Assembly (NCBI GenBank): GCA_949152475.1
Contig: OX424561.1
Coordinates: 7,812,001-7,876,000 of the forward strand
Source of the DNA: Terebella lapidaria
Lineage: Eukaryota > Annelida > Polychaeta > Terebellida > Terebellidae
Direction of reading: 5' to 3'
DNA length: 64,000 nucleotides
Shown here piece by piece: positions 47,801 through 58,624 of this stretch (positions are counted from its first letter, which is position 1; every line of letters begins with the position of its first letter). The notes beneath the pieces were generated by a model. That model was not told the DNA's origin. It saw only the letters and a list, made by a program, of their open reading frames with translations, and made no database searches. Position numbers and translations under genes: made by a program.

Positions 47801-50800
47801 CCCCCCTCCCACTCCTACCCATCCCCCTCCCCCTCTATCCTTTATGCAATGGGGTATTTTTTAGGCAGAGACAATGTGACTTGCCAGCGTGACATGCCAA
47901 GTGGCGTGCGGGGAAGTCGTCAGGTCTCTGGCCAATGTGTACATCAACAGTCGACCTACCCCCAGTCAGTAAACAGTTATACTGAAAGAAAACTGCTCCA
48001 TGCAAGAATGCCTCTTCTTGGCAAAGTAGACGTGGTCACGCCATCATGTGAGGCAGGCTGACAGACATGACCTTCCTCCAGGGCTTGGGGTCTCCTGGTC
48101 CCAGGCTTTGTGCCATGGTGGGCAGTGTCCAGTATCAAAGATTCTTCAAGAAGGTGTGGGGTGGGGGATGGAGGGATACTTTGGTGTCAGTGCCAGGAGA
48201 AACCAGATATCAAGTGTCAGTGAATGTCTTGTCCAGTGTTACTGTGCAATACCATATAGGTTATACAAGTTTGCAAAGAAAATACATGCAGCTACATGCC
48301 ATTATGTAAATTTTAATATAATATATTATGTAGCCTACATGTTACTGATTTGGTCAAAATATCAAGTTGTATCATGACTTTCCCGACTGGTGGATACTAT
48401 CCCCTGGCTACCAGCTGTTATATGTACAGACTTGAGGGTGTTGTTAAATTGGACATGTTGCGAAGACACGTGTTCCATCACCATGGTTACCAAGTGTGCC
48501 TCAGAGCTCCAGCCTGTTTCTAGAACAAGTAAATTAGAACAAGTGACTGACGTCTCACACCTCCCGACGGCCACGCTGAGGTTTGTGGGTTCCGACTTAC
48601 GGCACGTTTGATACATCGACCAGCCGTCGCTATGACAAATGGTCAAATCCTTCAGCTAAATTTGATAAATGATCCTGAGAGACAAAAGGCCTGAGTGGTG
48701 GAGGTCTGGTACCGGGGGCCTCAGGAGACCGCGTACGGAATTCTGCTCTCGCATCCCGCCAATTAAACTGTGCCGCGGTGAGCCTCGCCTCGGAATGATA
48801 ACGAGGCTCCGATGAGGCCTGCTCCATTCTGGACGGCTCGCCGAGGCGATGTGTCAAGAATCCACAAACAATTCAATTAATGTGGCCCCAGTGTCAAACA
48901 ATGGCCTCCTGGTGAGCCGCTTGTAGTGACCGGGTTGCTAATCAGTCAGGAACTAGTTGTTAAGTTTGTTTTCTTGCTGTTTTTGGGGGTGGCTGGGACG
49001 TGGTCGGGTCGGGAGTGAGTGGGCAGGAGACTTCAGGTGGCCGGGGCGGGGCAGGGTGGGAGGGTACGGTGGGGGACGGGGTGGTGGATGATGTGGCGAG
49101 ATTGGACACATCCCCCGCATCACGTGGAAACTTTTAATGAGGTCCCTGAGCTCGCAGGTGAATACATCTTGTTACAAAACAACTTCTTTTGGACTCCCAG
49201 TGTCAACTGTCACATTGTGTGTGTAAATGTCCGGACAGCACATGAATCTTAAATTGTATGTATTCATTAAACTGTTTCAGGTACATTATATTGATAATTA
49301 CAAGATCGTAAGTATACACTGGCACTGTGACAAAATGGTGGGGTACAATATTGTCACCCTTCCTTCACTGGTTGTATTATTCAAATTAATTGTGAACATG
49401 TTAATTAAGTTGCATGTTAATCTAAGATTTAAAGGGAAGTTGGAATTCATGTGCATGCACTCTCAGTTTTCCCTAAATAATTAGGATGAAGAGGTCAGCA
49501 AGATCCTGATCATGGACAGGGTGTCATGGGCCTCATGGGCTTATGGGATTTGAAAGTTTCCTTTCACAAATTTTGAGAGGTACAATGTACACTATTTTGA
49601 TAATTTTTATAAACCCATGTGTTTTATTACATATCATCATGAAAAAACAAAAAATTTAACTTTTTCATGTTTATTGTTATCTCCGGTATCAGAAGAATAT
49701 AACCTCAACACGTTCAAAGTTATTTTGGAACTTGTAATCATATTGGCACTACATGTGTATGATGTACCTGTGCATGTATAAACTAAGTTAAGCATACGTG
49801 TACAAAACTAACAAAAATTAAGTCTGAATTTGTACCTTTCCGCTATTTTACCAGCATCTTGTCTATACCAGACAAATCATCTCCTTGGCTGTGTGTGACT
49901 CCCCCCCCCCCCCCCCCATGTGTGTAACAACCTGATATCAGAAGTCATACACTGACAGACAGCTCATGCAAACCCAGCATCACCCAAGTCTTTGTCGTAC
50001 GTGCATGTGTCCCCAACTTAGCTAAATTTGGACGTTTATTGCGGCGTCTCAGGTGAAGGGAAGTGGCGATGACCTTGGCCTGTGACTGATGATGACTGGG
50101 GGTTGGTCTGGTCATTCCACTGGGTGTGGTTAGTACTTGACAGTACTGGACGTCAAGGCGCGATAAAGGTGCTACAAGATAATGATAACAACGTGGTAGT
50201 AAGATCAAGTGCATATAAGTTGATTGAAATAGTTTTATTTTATAAAAAAAAAACACGCAGTTTTTGAACTTGTGGACGTGTATAACTTTTGATGAGTGTG
50301 ATATATTGTGGTACTGATATGATCATCAGATGCGCACACATTGTCATTGTATACAACTATATGTGTATTGTGTTAGATTGTATAGTCTTTGTTGTGGAAA
50401 TTGTCACTAGAATCTGCAATAATGTCAAGTCACTAGAAGTATCAAATGAGACTGTCAACGTTTGTACATGTGCAACATTTTTAAAATGCAAAGTCAGTGT
50501 GTTTACACCAGATAAAATATGCTAATGATAGGTCGCATAGAAGATAAACTTCCAGGTTGAGCAAGCTGTTCAATGCTTTACCTTTTGTTTGTGGAACATT
50601 GGATTGACACCAATACATCTATTTCTGAGCATGTGTTATTATCCATCTGTTCATGCTGTGAATATCAATTACAGGTATGTACATGTTCACGGCTTGCTGA
50701 AATGTGTGAGGGTATCAAGTGCATAATATGTAGACATGTACCGGTAGTAAAGATCTGAATACATGTAAGTAGGGCCCACAGGTACATTGAGTTGCTACTA

Positions 50801-51479
50801 TTATCATATTGGTCCTAATAGTAGCCCGGAGAGCCAAAGCAAGACCTCCTGCTGCAGCGCGCACAAAAATGAGGTCAATCTTGAGGTCAAACTAAGAAAA
50901 TCACTGAATAACCGACCTATTAAATAACATAAATATATTGATTGGAACACTCCAAGATTTTGGAAGATACGTATAAAGTGAATATAAAAGCTTCCAAAAA
51001 TCAAACATTTTGGGAGAAAAGAGGTGGGACTGCTATTATTAGGGCATGTGCCACTATTAAGACCAATACGGTATACAGAACGTTACATGTTTAAAATGAA
51101 TAGCATTGAATAACATACATTGAATGTAATTGATCATCATACATTTATAGATTTAATATGACACCCTCAAATAGTAGTGCTAACCAGTAAAACTAACCAG
51201 TATATACATGATCTAAGACCAGTTGCCAATCTAGACTTCTCCATCATTCAAGGAAGGACACCAAACTTGAACTTGTCCAGAAACATGAGAAAGTCTACAT
51301 GTATTTTCCGAGTATAAGAATGTGTTCTCCAATGCCTGACAAGTGCACAATGTGAAGATGCGGACCTGGTATAAGCAGTTGTTATCTTCAACGTCAAACT
51401 TGCATTGTATCGGACAGCCTCCACATGTCTTCAGTGTCAAATACATGCATGTCAAACAGTATGCAATCACCTTTAAGGG
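41812..51479. other. 9.7 kb without recognised exons
   Basis: AT-rich stretches alternate with GC-richer unique blocks (about 43,050-46,130 and 47,200-49,150). I could not place any continuing TALPID3 exon. X-box-like 14-mers occur at 43646, 43803 and 46829. Poly(C) runs lie near 47789 and 49901. The open frames here are short and show no splice context or protein similarity. It is either a large TALPID3 intron or a regulatory landscape. Confidence 0.4.
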
Positions 51480-53557
51480 ATAACATCACGTCAAACTTGT
51501 CGGACAGAGGTTAAATTGTCTCAGATGCAAACTTCTCTTGAAACTTGTCAAGCGTCTTCATGTCAAACTTGCCTGACATAGGTTAAATTGTTTCAGATGC
51601 AAACTTCTCTTGACATTTATTAAATGTCGTCGCGTCAAAACTTGTCTGACAGAGGTTAAATTGTTCCAGATACAAACTTCTCTTGACATTTGTCAAGCGT
51701 CTTCATGTCAAACTTGTCTGACAGAGGTTAAATTGTTCCAGATACAAACTTCTCTTGACATTTGTCAAGCGTCTTCATGTCAAACTTGTCTGACAGAGGT
51801 TAAATTGTTCCAGATACAAACTTCTCTTGAAACTTGTCAAGCATCTTCACATTAAACTTGTCGGACAGAGGTCAAATTGTCTCAGATGCAAACTTCTCTT
51901 GACATTTGTCAAGCGTCTTCACGTCAAACTTGCCTGACATAGGTTAAATTGTTTCAGATGCAAACTTCTCTTGACATTTATTAAATGTCTTCTCTTGTCA
52001 AGCGTCTTCATGTCAAACTTGTCTGACAGAGGTTAAATTGTTCCAGATACAAACTTCTCTTGACATTTGTCAAGCGTCTTCATGTCAAACTTGTCTGACA
52101 GAGGTTAAATTGTTCCAGATACAAACTTCTCTTGACATTTGTCAAGCGTCTTCATGTCAAACTTGTCTGACAGAGGTTAAATTGTTTCAGATGCAAACTT
52201 CTCTTGACATTTATTAAATGTCTTCGCGTCAAAACTTGTCTGACAGAGGTTAAATTGTTCCATATACAAACTTCTCTTGACATTTGTCAAGCGTCTTCAT
52301 GTCAAACTTGTCTGACAGAGGTTAAATTGTTCCAGATACAAACTTCTCTTGACATTTGTCAAGCTTCTTGACGTCAAACTTGTCTGACAGAGGTTAAATT
52401 GTTTCAGATGCAAACATCTCTTGACAGTTGTCAAACGTTTTCGCGTCAAACTTGTCTCACAGAAATTAAATTGTTTCAGATTTGCTTCTCTTGTCAAAAG
52501 TTTTCAGGTAGAAACTCGTCTGAGAAAGGTTAAATTGTTTCAAGTGCAAACGTCTCTTGACACTTGTCAAACGTCTTCACGTCAAACTTGTGCAAACTTC
52601 TCAAAGGTATTCAAATCACACTTGTCTGACATTGTGGAACATTGTATCAAACGCCTTGAGGATCAAACAAGTCAGTCAAACTTACCCAATATTCTTCACG
52701 TCAAATTCGTCCGACAGAGGTTATGTAAAGGGTATCAAATGCAAGTTTCTCTTGACATTTGTTAAAGGTCTCAAGCTTGCTTGACAGTTGTCAAACGTCT
52801 TCGAAGTCAACCTTGCCTGACATGTGTCAAGTCAACCTTGCCTGACATTTGCCATGCATTTTCGAAGTAACTTCACTGATAGGTGTTTGGCATATAGACA
52901 CTTGTCAAACGTTTTCATGTCAAACTCGTCTGACAGAGGTTAAATTGTCATGAATTGTCTCTTGACATTTGTCAAACGTCTTCACGTCAAACGTGTCTGG
53001 CAGAGGTCAAATTGCCTTGAATGGAAACGTCTATTGGCATTTGTCAAACGTCTCCGCGTCAAACTTGTGTGGCAGAGGTCAAATTGTCTTAAATGCAAAC
53101 GTCTCTTGGGCCTGGCATTTGTCAAACGTCTTCACGTCAAACAGAGACCAAATTATTTCAGATACAAACTTCTCTTGACACTTGTGAGACGTCTTCACGT
53201 CGAACTTGTCTGACAGAGGTTAAATTGTCTCAGGTGGAAACTTCTCTTAACAGTTTTCAAGCGTCTTCACGTCAAACTTGTCAGACAGAGGTTAAATTGT
53301 CTCAGATGGAAACTTCTTTTAACAGTTGTCAAGCGTCTCCACGTCAAACTTGTCAGAGAGAGGTTAAATTGTTTCAAGTGCAAACTTCAATTGACACTTG
53401 TCAAACATCTTCACGTCAAACTTGTCTGACAGATGTTGAATTGTTTCAAGTGCAAACTTCTCTTGTCAAAGGTCTTCAAATCGAACTTGTTTGACATTGT
53501 GAAACACTCAAAGTCAAACTTTCCTGAACGTGTCAAACGTCTTGAGGGTCAAACAGG
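51480..53557 (+). repeat. 72-bp minisatellite, left block
   Basis: Tandem copies of a ~72-bp unit made of two halves: TTGTCAAGCGTCTTCATGTC AAACTTGTCTGACAG and AGGTTAAATTGTTCCAGATA CAAACTTCTC. Copies between 51,640 and 52,400 are nearly identical; later ones diverge and lose pieces. It is interrupted by the LINE and resumes at 58625. Confidence 0.85.
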
Positions 53558-53723
53558 TAAGGTAAGGTAATGATTTATTTAAGTCACTTGTACATCAACA
53601 TACAACATTCATACTACATAATACAAAAATTAAAGTACCCAGCCCAAAAGGCTTATAAGTGACACTCATTATTATTACTATATCACAAGTAAGTATACAT
53701 TTAAATATAATCTATAGGCACAT

Positions 53724-56700
53724 TCATTTTCGGTTATACATCTTTCTGATATTCCAAGCATTGAACACGAACTCCACACATGCCCTCCAATTATCATTCA
53801 TACACGAGATAAGTTTTTCATCATTACTCAGTACTTCAAAATTAGAAATCAGTAAACTACTTTTCATATCGTCATAAAACAAAGACCTCAGGTGTGCATA
53901 TTTCGGACAGTTGAATAGAAAGTGTTGCTCGTCCTCTATATTGTCATTATTACAAATCTTACAAGTTCTTTCTTCGACTGTTTGTTTTCTAAACTTTCTA
54001 GTAATACTGTCTTTCACATTTTTGAACCTACCCGTTTCTATTGCTAATGGAAGTATACCACATCGGAGTTGTGCAAATAGAGAGCGCTTATATTTCGATA
54101 AATTTCTGAGTACATATAACTCTGGTTCAAATTTATTTTTAAATTTAACATAGGTACGTAATTTGGGTTTTGACAACACACATAACTGCCATTCTTTATG
54201 CATCTCAACCAAACATCTTTCATTACAAAGCTTCATGTTAAATATTTGCATGTTTTCATAACACATTTTCATATCCAGTTGGGTAGCTATACCTAATATA
54301 TCATGACACCAGTTATTACATGTTTGTGTATACATGTACAAAAACAATCTTTTAGGTAAACGGGTCTCATCCATTTTGACAAGTCTATTCCAGAATCTAA
54401 GCATTTGTTTATATCTCCTGTATTTCATTGATAACCGTCCCATATCCCCCTGTACTGCAGCTGTTGGTGCAAATCTATGGACTCCCAAAAAATATCTCAT
54501 TGCCTTGTTTAGTACTGTATCACATTTAGTAAAGTTCTTATAACCCCATATCTCTGACCCATAATTCAAAATTGGCACGACCCCAGCATCAAATAATTTA
54601 GTGTAAGTTACGTACCCTGGATTTTTAAGAAATTTGAATTTTGACACAATACCTCCAAAAGCTCTACCAGCTGCATCTACCAGAACATCTACACACTTTT
54701 CAAATGACAAATAACAATCTAGAATAACCCCTAGATATTTATATGAACTAACAAGACCAATTTCTTGAGCACCAAACATGAAGTTATAATTTGTACACTT
54801 TGTCCTTTTACAACGAAAGTGAATAATATTTGTTTTATTTATATTAATCTTTAGCCTCCATTTGTTCACCCATTTGTATACGATATTTAGAGAATCCTGA
54901 AGCATTTTCTCAGAACCAGCGACTATAGCAACATCGTCTGCATACAGAAGTATATTCACATTAACATCACCTATTTGAATGCCATTTTTTGCCTGAGACA
55001 CTTGTATGGCTAGATCATTCACAAACAAGCTGAATAATGTTGGGGACAAGTTATCACCTTGTCTTACACCACACAATACACTGAACCATACTGTAAACAT
55101 ATTACTAACCTTAACACATGATACTGTATTAGAGTACAATTGTTTGATGATGTTATAACATTGACCATTTATATTGTAAAGTAACAGTCTATACAACAGC
55201 AAGGTTCTATCAACTTTGTCAAATGCTTTCTCGAAATCTATAAAAGCTACAAATGTAGGTTTACGTTCAAAATGTCTTAACCTGATAACGTTTGATAAAA
55301 TAAACAGATGTTCTTCACATGACCGTGCTTTTCTAAACCCATTTTGTTCTTCTATTATCAGGTTAAGTTCATCACAATATTTAGTTATTCTCAAATTTAA
55401 TATAGATGTAAAGACTTTTGACACACAGGACAACAAGCTAATTGCTCTATAATTTACAGGAACTAAAGGATCATTCTGTGAACTTTTTGGAATGGGATTG
55501 ATAATACTTTTTAACCAAGTTTGTGGGACCATCTGGCATTGAAGACACATGTTTAATATCTTAGTTAACATGTTAATTACATCATAGTTTTTCATTGCCT
55601 CATTGGGTATCCTATCAATTCCAGTAGCTTTATTGTTTTTCAATTTAAGTACAACCTTTTGGACTTCCTCGAACAGTATTTCCTCATCAAGGGCATGAAG
55701 AGTATTCACATTATTATTTGAGCTGAACACATCACATTCTTTGTCATAAATATACTGAGCAGCACTCGAGAAAAACTCTATATCAAAAATACCTTCATCA
55801 ACATCATTACTATACAATGAAGAGAACTGATCACTCCATGATTGCAAAACTAATTTCTCGTCAGATACAATTTCATCATCAATTCGTACTTTCATTGGGA
55901 TTTTAACATGTTTCCTGGGACCAAGCCTTTTTATATGTGCCCAAAACTTTTGGGGGTTTCTAGTACAATTTTCTTCAATTTCATTCAACACTTGCTTTTT
56001 GTAATTTCTTTCAGCAGTTCTCAGGGTAACATCAAACAAATGTCTTTCGTTTAAGTACTGTGATCTCAGTTCAGTTTTCAGAGATCTAGGCCCTTTACAT
56101 TTATGGAACTGCTTTTCAGCCGTGATCATGTTTTTCCACAAAATTGTTAAATTCTGATTCCAATATGGTTTAAAATGTTTATGTGGTTTGACAATGTGGT
56201 CCCGGTTTACTTTATGAGGTACATACTTTTCTATTTCCTTTAATATAGTAGAACAAAACAAATTATACATTCCATCCAAACGTGTTTGAGAAGGAGTTCC
56301 ATTCAGTTCACTCATGACAGACAAACATACATTGACATTTTCTTTCCATTCCATATTATTCATTAAACGGTTATCCGACTGATCAAACAAAAATTTCACA
56401 TTTGGATTCAAATTTTCTTTCGGGACTAACCCCGTAATGCTTTCTACATAATTATTACCGGTAGTAGTAAATACCACAGTCAACAGTGAGTGGTCAGGTA
56501 ATTTAGAGGATGTAGATAACATAGACACACAATCATATTTCACAACAAGATCACTGACCAATTCTGTAGAGCATTCAACACATTTACTAATATTTTCTTG
56601 TGAGGTTAAAATATAATCAACAACAGAAGTACCACGGCTTGATACACAAGTGTAGTTATCAAGCGCAGGAGTTACTCTCCCATTCCATATACTCAACTTG

Positions 56701-57308
56701 GCTTCTTTAAGAAAATCAATAAATGTGTCACAATGCCCAGATTTAATCTTATCTTTCACTGAACGATCAGGAATATCATCTATATCATTAATATTGTCAG
56801 AAGAGTCCCCTATTCTGGCATTATAGTCCCCGCACAGTAAGATATGATCATATCCTGTACACGTATATAAGATTCCAGTTATGTGAGCAAAATACATTTC
56901 AGCATCTCTCCCCCACGGAGATGATTCTGGAGGGAGATAGCAAACAAATATCACAAATGAAGATACACCCCGTCTATCTACGAAAGACAAACATAATAAA
57001 CCATCATACGACTTATCTATCACAGAAATATCATAGCAATTAAACAGATAATCCTTTACTAGGATACCAACACCTCCAGATGCTTTAGGGGCATTTCTAT
57101 GTATATGTTTCCTGTTGGCCCCGAACCAAGTGTAGTTTTCTACATTTATAACATCACCATTCTTCAAATGTGTCTCACACAAACAAAATATATCTGCATT
57201 TTTACTGGCTATTATATGTCGTCTAAGTGCACTATTATTTAATGTCCATCCATTTACATTCCAATATGACAAACAAATATTACAGTTCCTAGTGGGCTGG
57301 TCTACTTC
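53724..57308 (-). CDS. LINE ORF2: endonuclease-reverse transcriptase
   Basis: About 1194 codons after the ORF1 stop. The APE endonuclease fills about residues 10-280 (starting LSYWNVNGW, then ETH, GDYNARIG, PDHSLLTVVF). Reverse transcriptase lies in about 530-860: ATGIDRIPNEA, NYRAISLLS, FIDFEKAFDKVDR, GVRQGDNLSP and the catalytic LLYADDVAIVAG. A C-terminal CKICNNDN...HFLFNCP finger is near residue 1110. There is no in-frame ATG between the ORF1 stop and the endonuclease core; the first is at 56897-56895, about 137 codons in. The frame is continuous with ORF1, so expression by UAG read-through or reinitiation is likely. Confidence 0.9.
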   Translation of the reverse strand, partial: EVDQPTRNCNICLSYWNVNGWTLNNSALRRHIIASKNADIFCLCETHLKNGDVINVENYTWFGANRKHIHRNAPKASGGVGILVKDYLFNCYDISVIDKSYDGLLCLSFVDRRGVSSFVIFVCYLPPESSPWGRDAEMYFAHITGILYTCTGYDHILLCGDYNARIGDSSDNINDIDDIPDRSVKDKIKSGHCDTFIDFLKEAKLSIWNGRVTPALDNYTCVSSRGTSVVDYILTSQENISKCVECSTELVSDLVVKYDCVSMLSTSSKLPDHSLLTVVFTTTGNNYVESITGLVPKENLNPNVKFLFDQSDNRLMNNMEWKENVNVCLSVMSELNGTPSQTRLDGMYNLFCSTILKEIEKYVPHKVNRDHIVKPHKHFKPYWNQNLTILWKNMITAEKQFHKCKGPRSLKTELRSQYLNERHLFDVTLRTAERNYKKQVLNEIEENCTRNPQKFWAHIKRLGPRKHVKIPMKVRIDDEIVSDEKLVLQSWSDQFSSLYSNDVDEGIFDIEFFSSAAQYIYDKECDVFSSNNNVNTLHALDEEILFEEVQKVVLKLKNNKATGIDRIPNEAMKNYDVINMLTKILNMCLQCQMVPQTWLKSIINPIPKSSQNDPLVPVNYRAISLLSCVSKVFTSILNLRITKYCDELNLIIEEQNGFRKARSCEEHLFILSNVIRLRHFERKPTFVAFIDFEKAFDKVDRTLLLYRLLLYNINGQCYNIIKQLYSNTVSCVKVSNMFTVWFSVLCGVRQGDNLSPTLFSLFVNDLAIQVSQAKNGIQIGDVNVNILLYADDVAIVAGSEKMLQDSLNIVYKWVNKWRLKININKTNIIHFRCKRTKCTNYNFMFGAQEIGLVSSYKYLGVILDCYLSFEKCVDVLVDAAGRAFGGIVSKFKFLKNPGYVTYTKLFDAGVVPILNYGSEIWGYKNFTKCDTVLNKAMRYFLGVHRFAPTAAVQGDMGRLSMKYRRYKQMLRFWNRLVKMDETRLPKRLFLYMYTQTCNNWCHDILGIATQLDMKMCYENMQIFNMKLCNERCLVEMHKEWQLCVLSKPKLRTYVKFKNKFEPELYVLRNLSKYKRSLFAQLRCGILPLAIETGRFKNVKDSITRKFRKQTVEERTCKICNNDNIEDEQHFLFNCPKYAHLRSLFYDDMKSSLLISNFEVLSNDEKLISCMNDNWRACVEFVFNAWNIRKMYNRK

Positions 57309-58364
57309 CTATACGGGCAGCGATGATCTCTGGCTGCTTCTTGCGGCGTTATTCTGGGTTTCTGGGTTGTGTGGCGAGCCTTCATGTTGGGCCTCAGTTT
57401 CACGAGGAGGGCGAATTCTGTCATCACGCGGTCTCACGTCACGTTGAGGGCGGGGACTGTAATGTTGTTCGGCTTGTCTGATGTCCTGCATGGAAGGAGC
57501 GCTGTATCGTGGACTACCAGGGGATCTGTGGTGGTTGCCAGCTCTGCCGTCATGTTGAGGTCGAGGGCTGTGAGGACTGGATCGTTGGTCAGTGTTTCTA
57601 CCTCGTACCATAACATTGGGGTCCACCTTTGGAACAATCAGGCCATGCCCTGTGACCCTGTAACAGTTACCATTTGGGATTTCTTTCAACAACATGGCGA
57701 AGTTTTTCTGTAGCACTCTGTCCGTGTGACTCATAGACGAACGAATGTACATGTGTCGGTATCCATTGTCCATCAGTTTGTGCTTGCGTCGAAGTGCACC
57801 AATTTTTTCTTCTTTGCTTTGGAACTGGATTTTGACAAGTCCTGGTTTGTCTGATCTGGATGTGAGTCGTTTCGCGTCTGCAACAACTGTCTGTGGCATT
57901 TCCAGACCAAACACCAACAGATCCGTAGCTTTGCTCATTATATCCTCTCTAGCTTCTTCACGGAGCCCTATTACAACAATTGTCAGATCTTCTGGGAATT
58001 CGGGGCTACCTTGGTATGTGAGGGTTTCAAGATGTTCCTCCATCCCTTTAACGCGCGTGTCCATGTCATCTTCAAGCGCAGCAAGACGCTGTTCACAGAG
58101 CTCCATCCGCGGAGAGAGATTAGACACAGTGTCACGTAACTCACAGATATCCTGTTTGATGCTAGTAAGAGAGTCCCTTACTTCATTTCTGAAGTCAAGC
58201 ATCAGTCTCAATAAATGTCCTGGGGTCACTGGATTCGGTCTACCATCTGTGTTCATGCCCGTCAACTGCAGTGTATCTATCTCTACAGCTACTTCATTTG
58301 CGCTCGGAATTGGGGATTGAACCATTCCTGTCCCTGGACTGTTTGGACTCATGCACATCGCCAT
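57309..58364 (-). CDS. LINE ORF1 protein
   Basis: 351 residues starting MAMCMSPNSPGTGMVQ. A predicted coiled coil (about residues 50-120, heptad-like with RDSLTSIKQDICELRDTV) is followed by an RRM-like/L1-ORF1-type region (DLTIVVIGLREEAREDI, LVKIQFQSKEEKIGALRRK) and a His/Pro/Arg-rich tail. No CCHC knuckles were seen. It presumably coats the LINE RNA. The stop is TAG followed by GAA. Confidence 0.8.
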   Translation of the reverse strand: MAMCMSPNSPGTGMVQSPIPSANEVAVEIDTLQLTGMNTDGRPNPVTPGHLLRLMLDFRNEVRDSLTSIKQDICELRDTVSNLSPRMELCEQRLAALEDDMDTRVKGMEEHLETLTYQGSPEFPEDLTIVVIGLREEAREDIMSKATDLLVFGLEMPQTVVADAKRLTSRSDKPGLVKIQFQSKEEKIGALRRKHKLMDNGYRHMYIRSSMSHTDRVLQKNFAMLLKEIPNGNCYRVTGHGLIVPKVDPNVMVRGRNTDQRSSPHSPRPQHDGRAGNHHRSPGSPRYSAPSMQDIRQAEQHYSPRPQRDVRPRDDRIRPPRETEAQHEGSPHNPETQNNAARSSQRSSLPV

Positions 58365-58624
58365 CTTTCAGCCGAATTTTAGATGACCCCAGTTCACTGT
58401 AATTCTCCTATTATCGCTCACCTACACGAGATTCTAAGCGTAGTGTCAAATAATCAGAGAAATGGGCGTGCTCGAGCGTATGTTGTGGTTGTCGTTGCCC
58501 TTACCTCCCGATAATAGTCAAATACACAATATTTATAACAGTATTCATACACAAAAAGGACATTTTCTGTGGAGTTTTGTTTTTTGGTTGGTCATCCATA
58601 AATGGCGGACTGTACAATACCCGG

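Larger units (their letters stand above)
53558..58624 (-). mobile_element. Apparently full-length LINE retrotransposon
   Basis: A 5.07-kb element on the minus strand: 5' UTR about 58624-58365, ORF1 58364-57309, ORF2 57308-53724, and a short 3' UTR ending in TTACC repeats rather than poly(A). Both frames are open, so it is young. ORF2 has an APE-type endonuclease and reverse transcriptase and no RNase H. Lack of poly(A), a short tandem tail and a C-terminal CX2C...HX4C finger point to the CR1/L2 group, which is an inference. The minisatellite continues on both sides. The duplicated target appears to be only ACA(A/G)G. Confidence 0.85.

Noticed and set aside
51610-53494. Several repeat-encoded open frames of 66-133 codons on both strands
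   Set aside because: All are readings of the 72-bp minisatellite unit.
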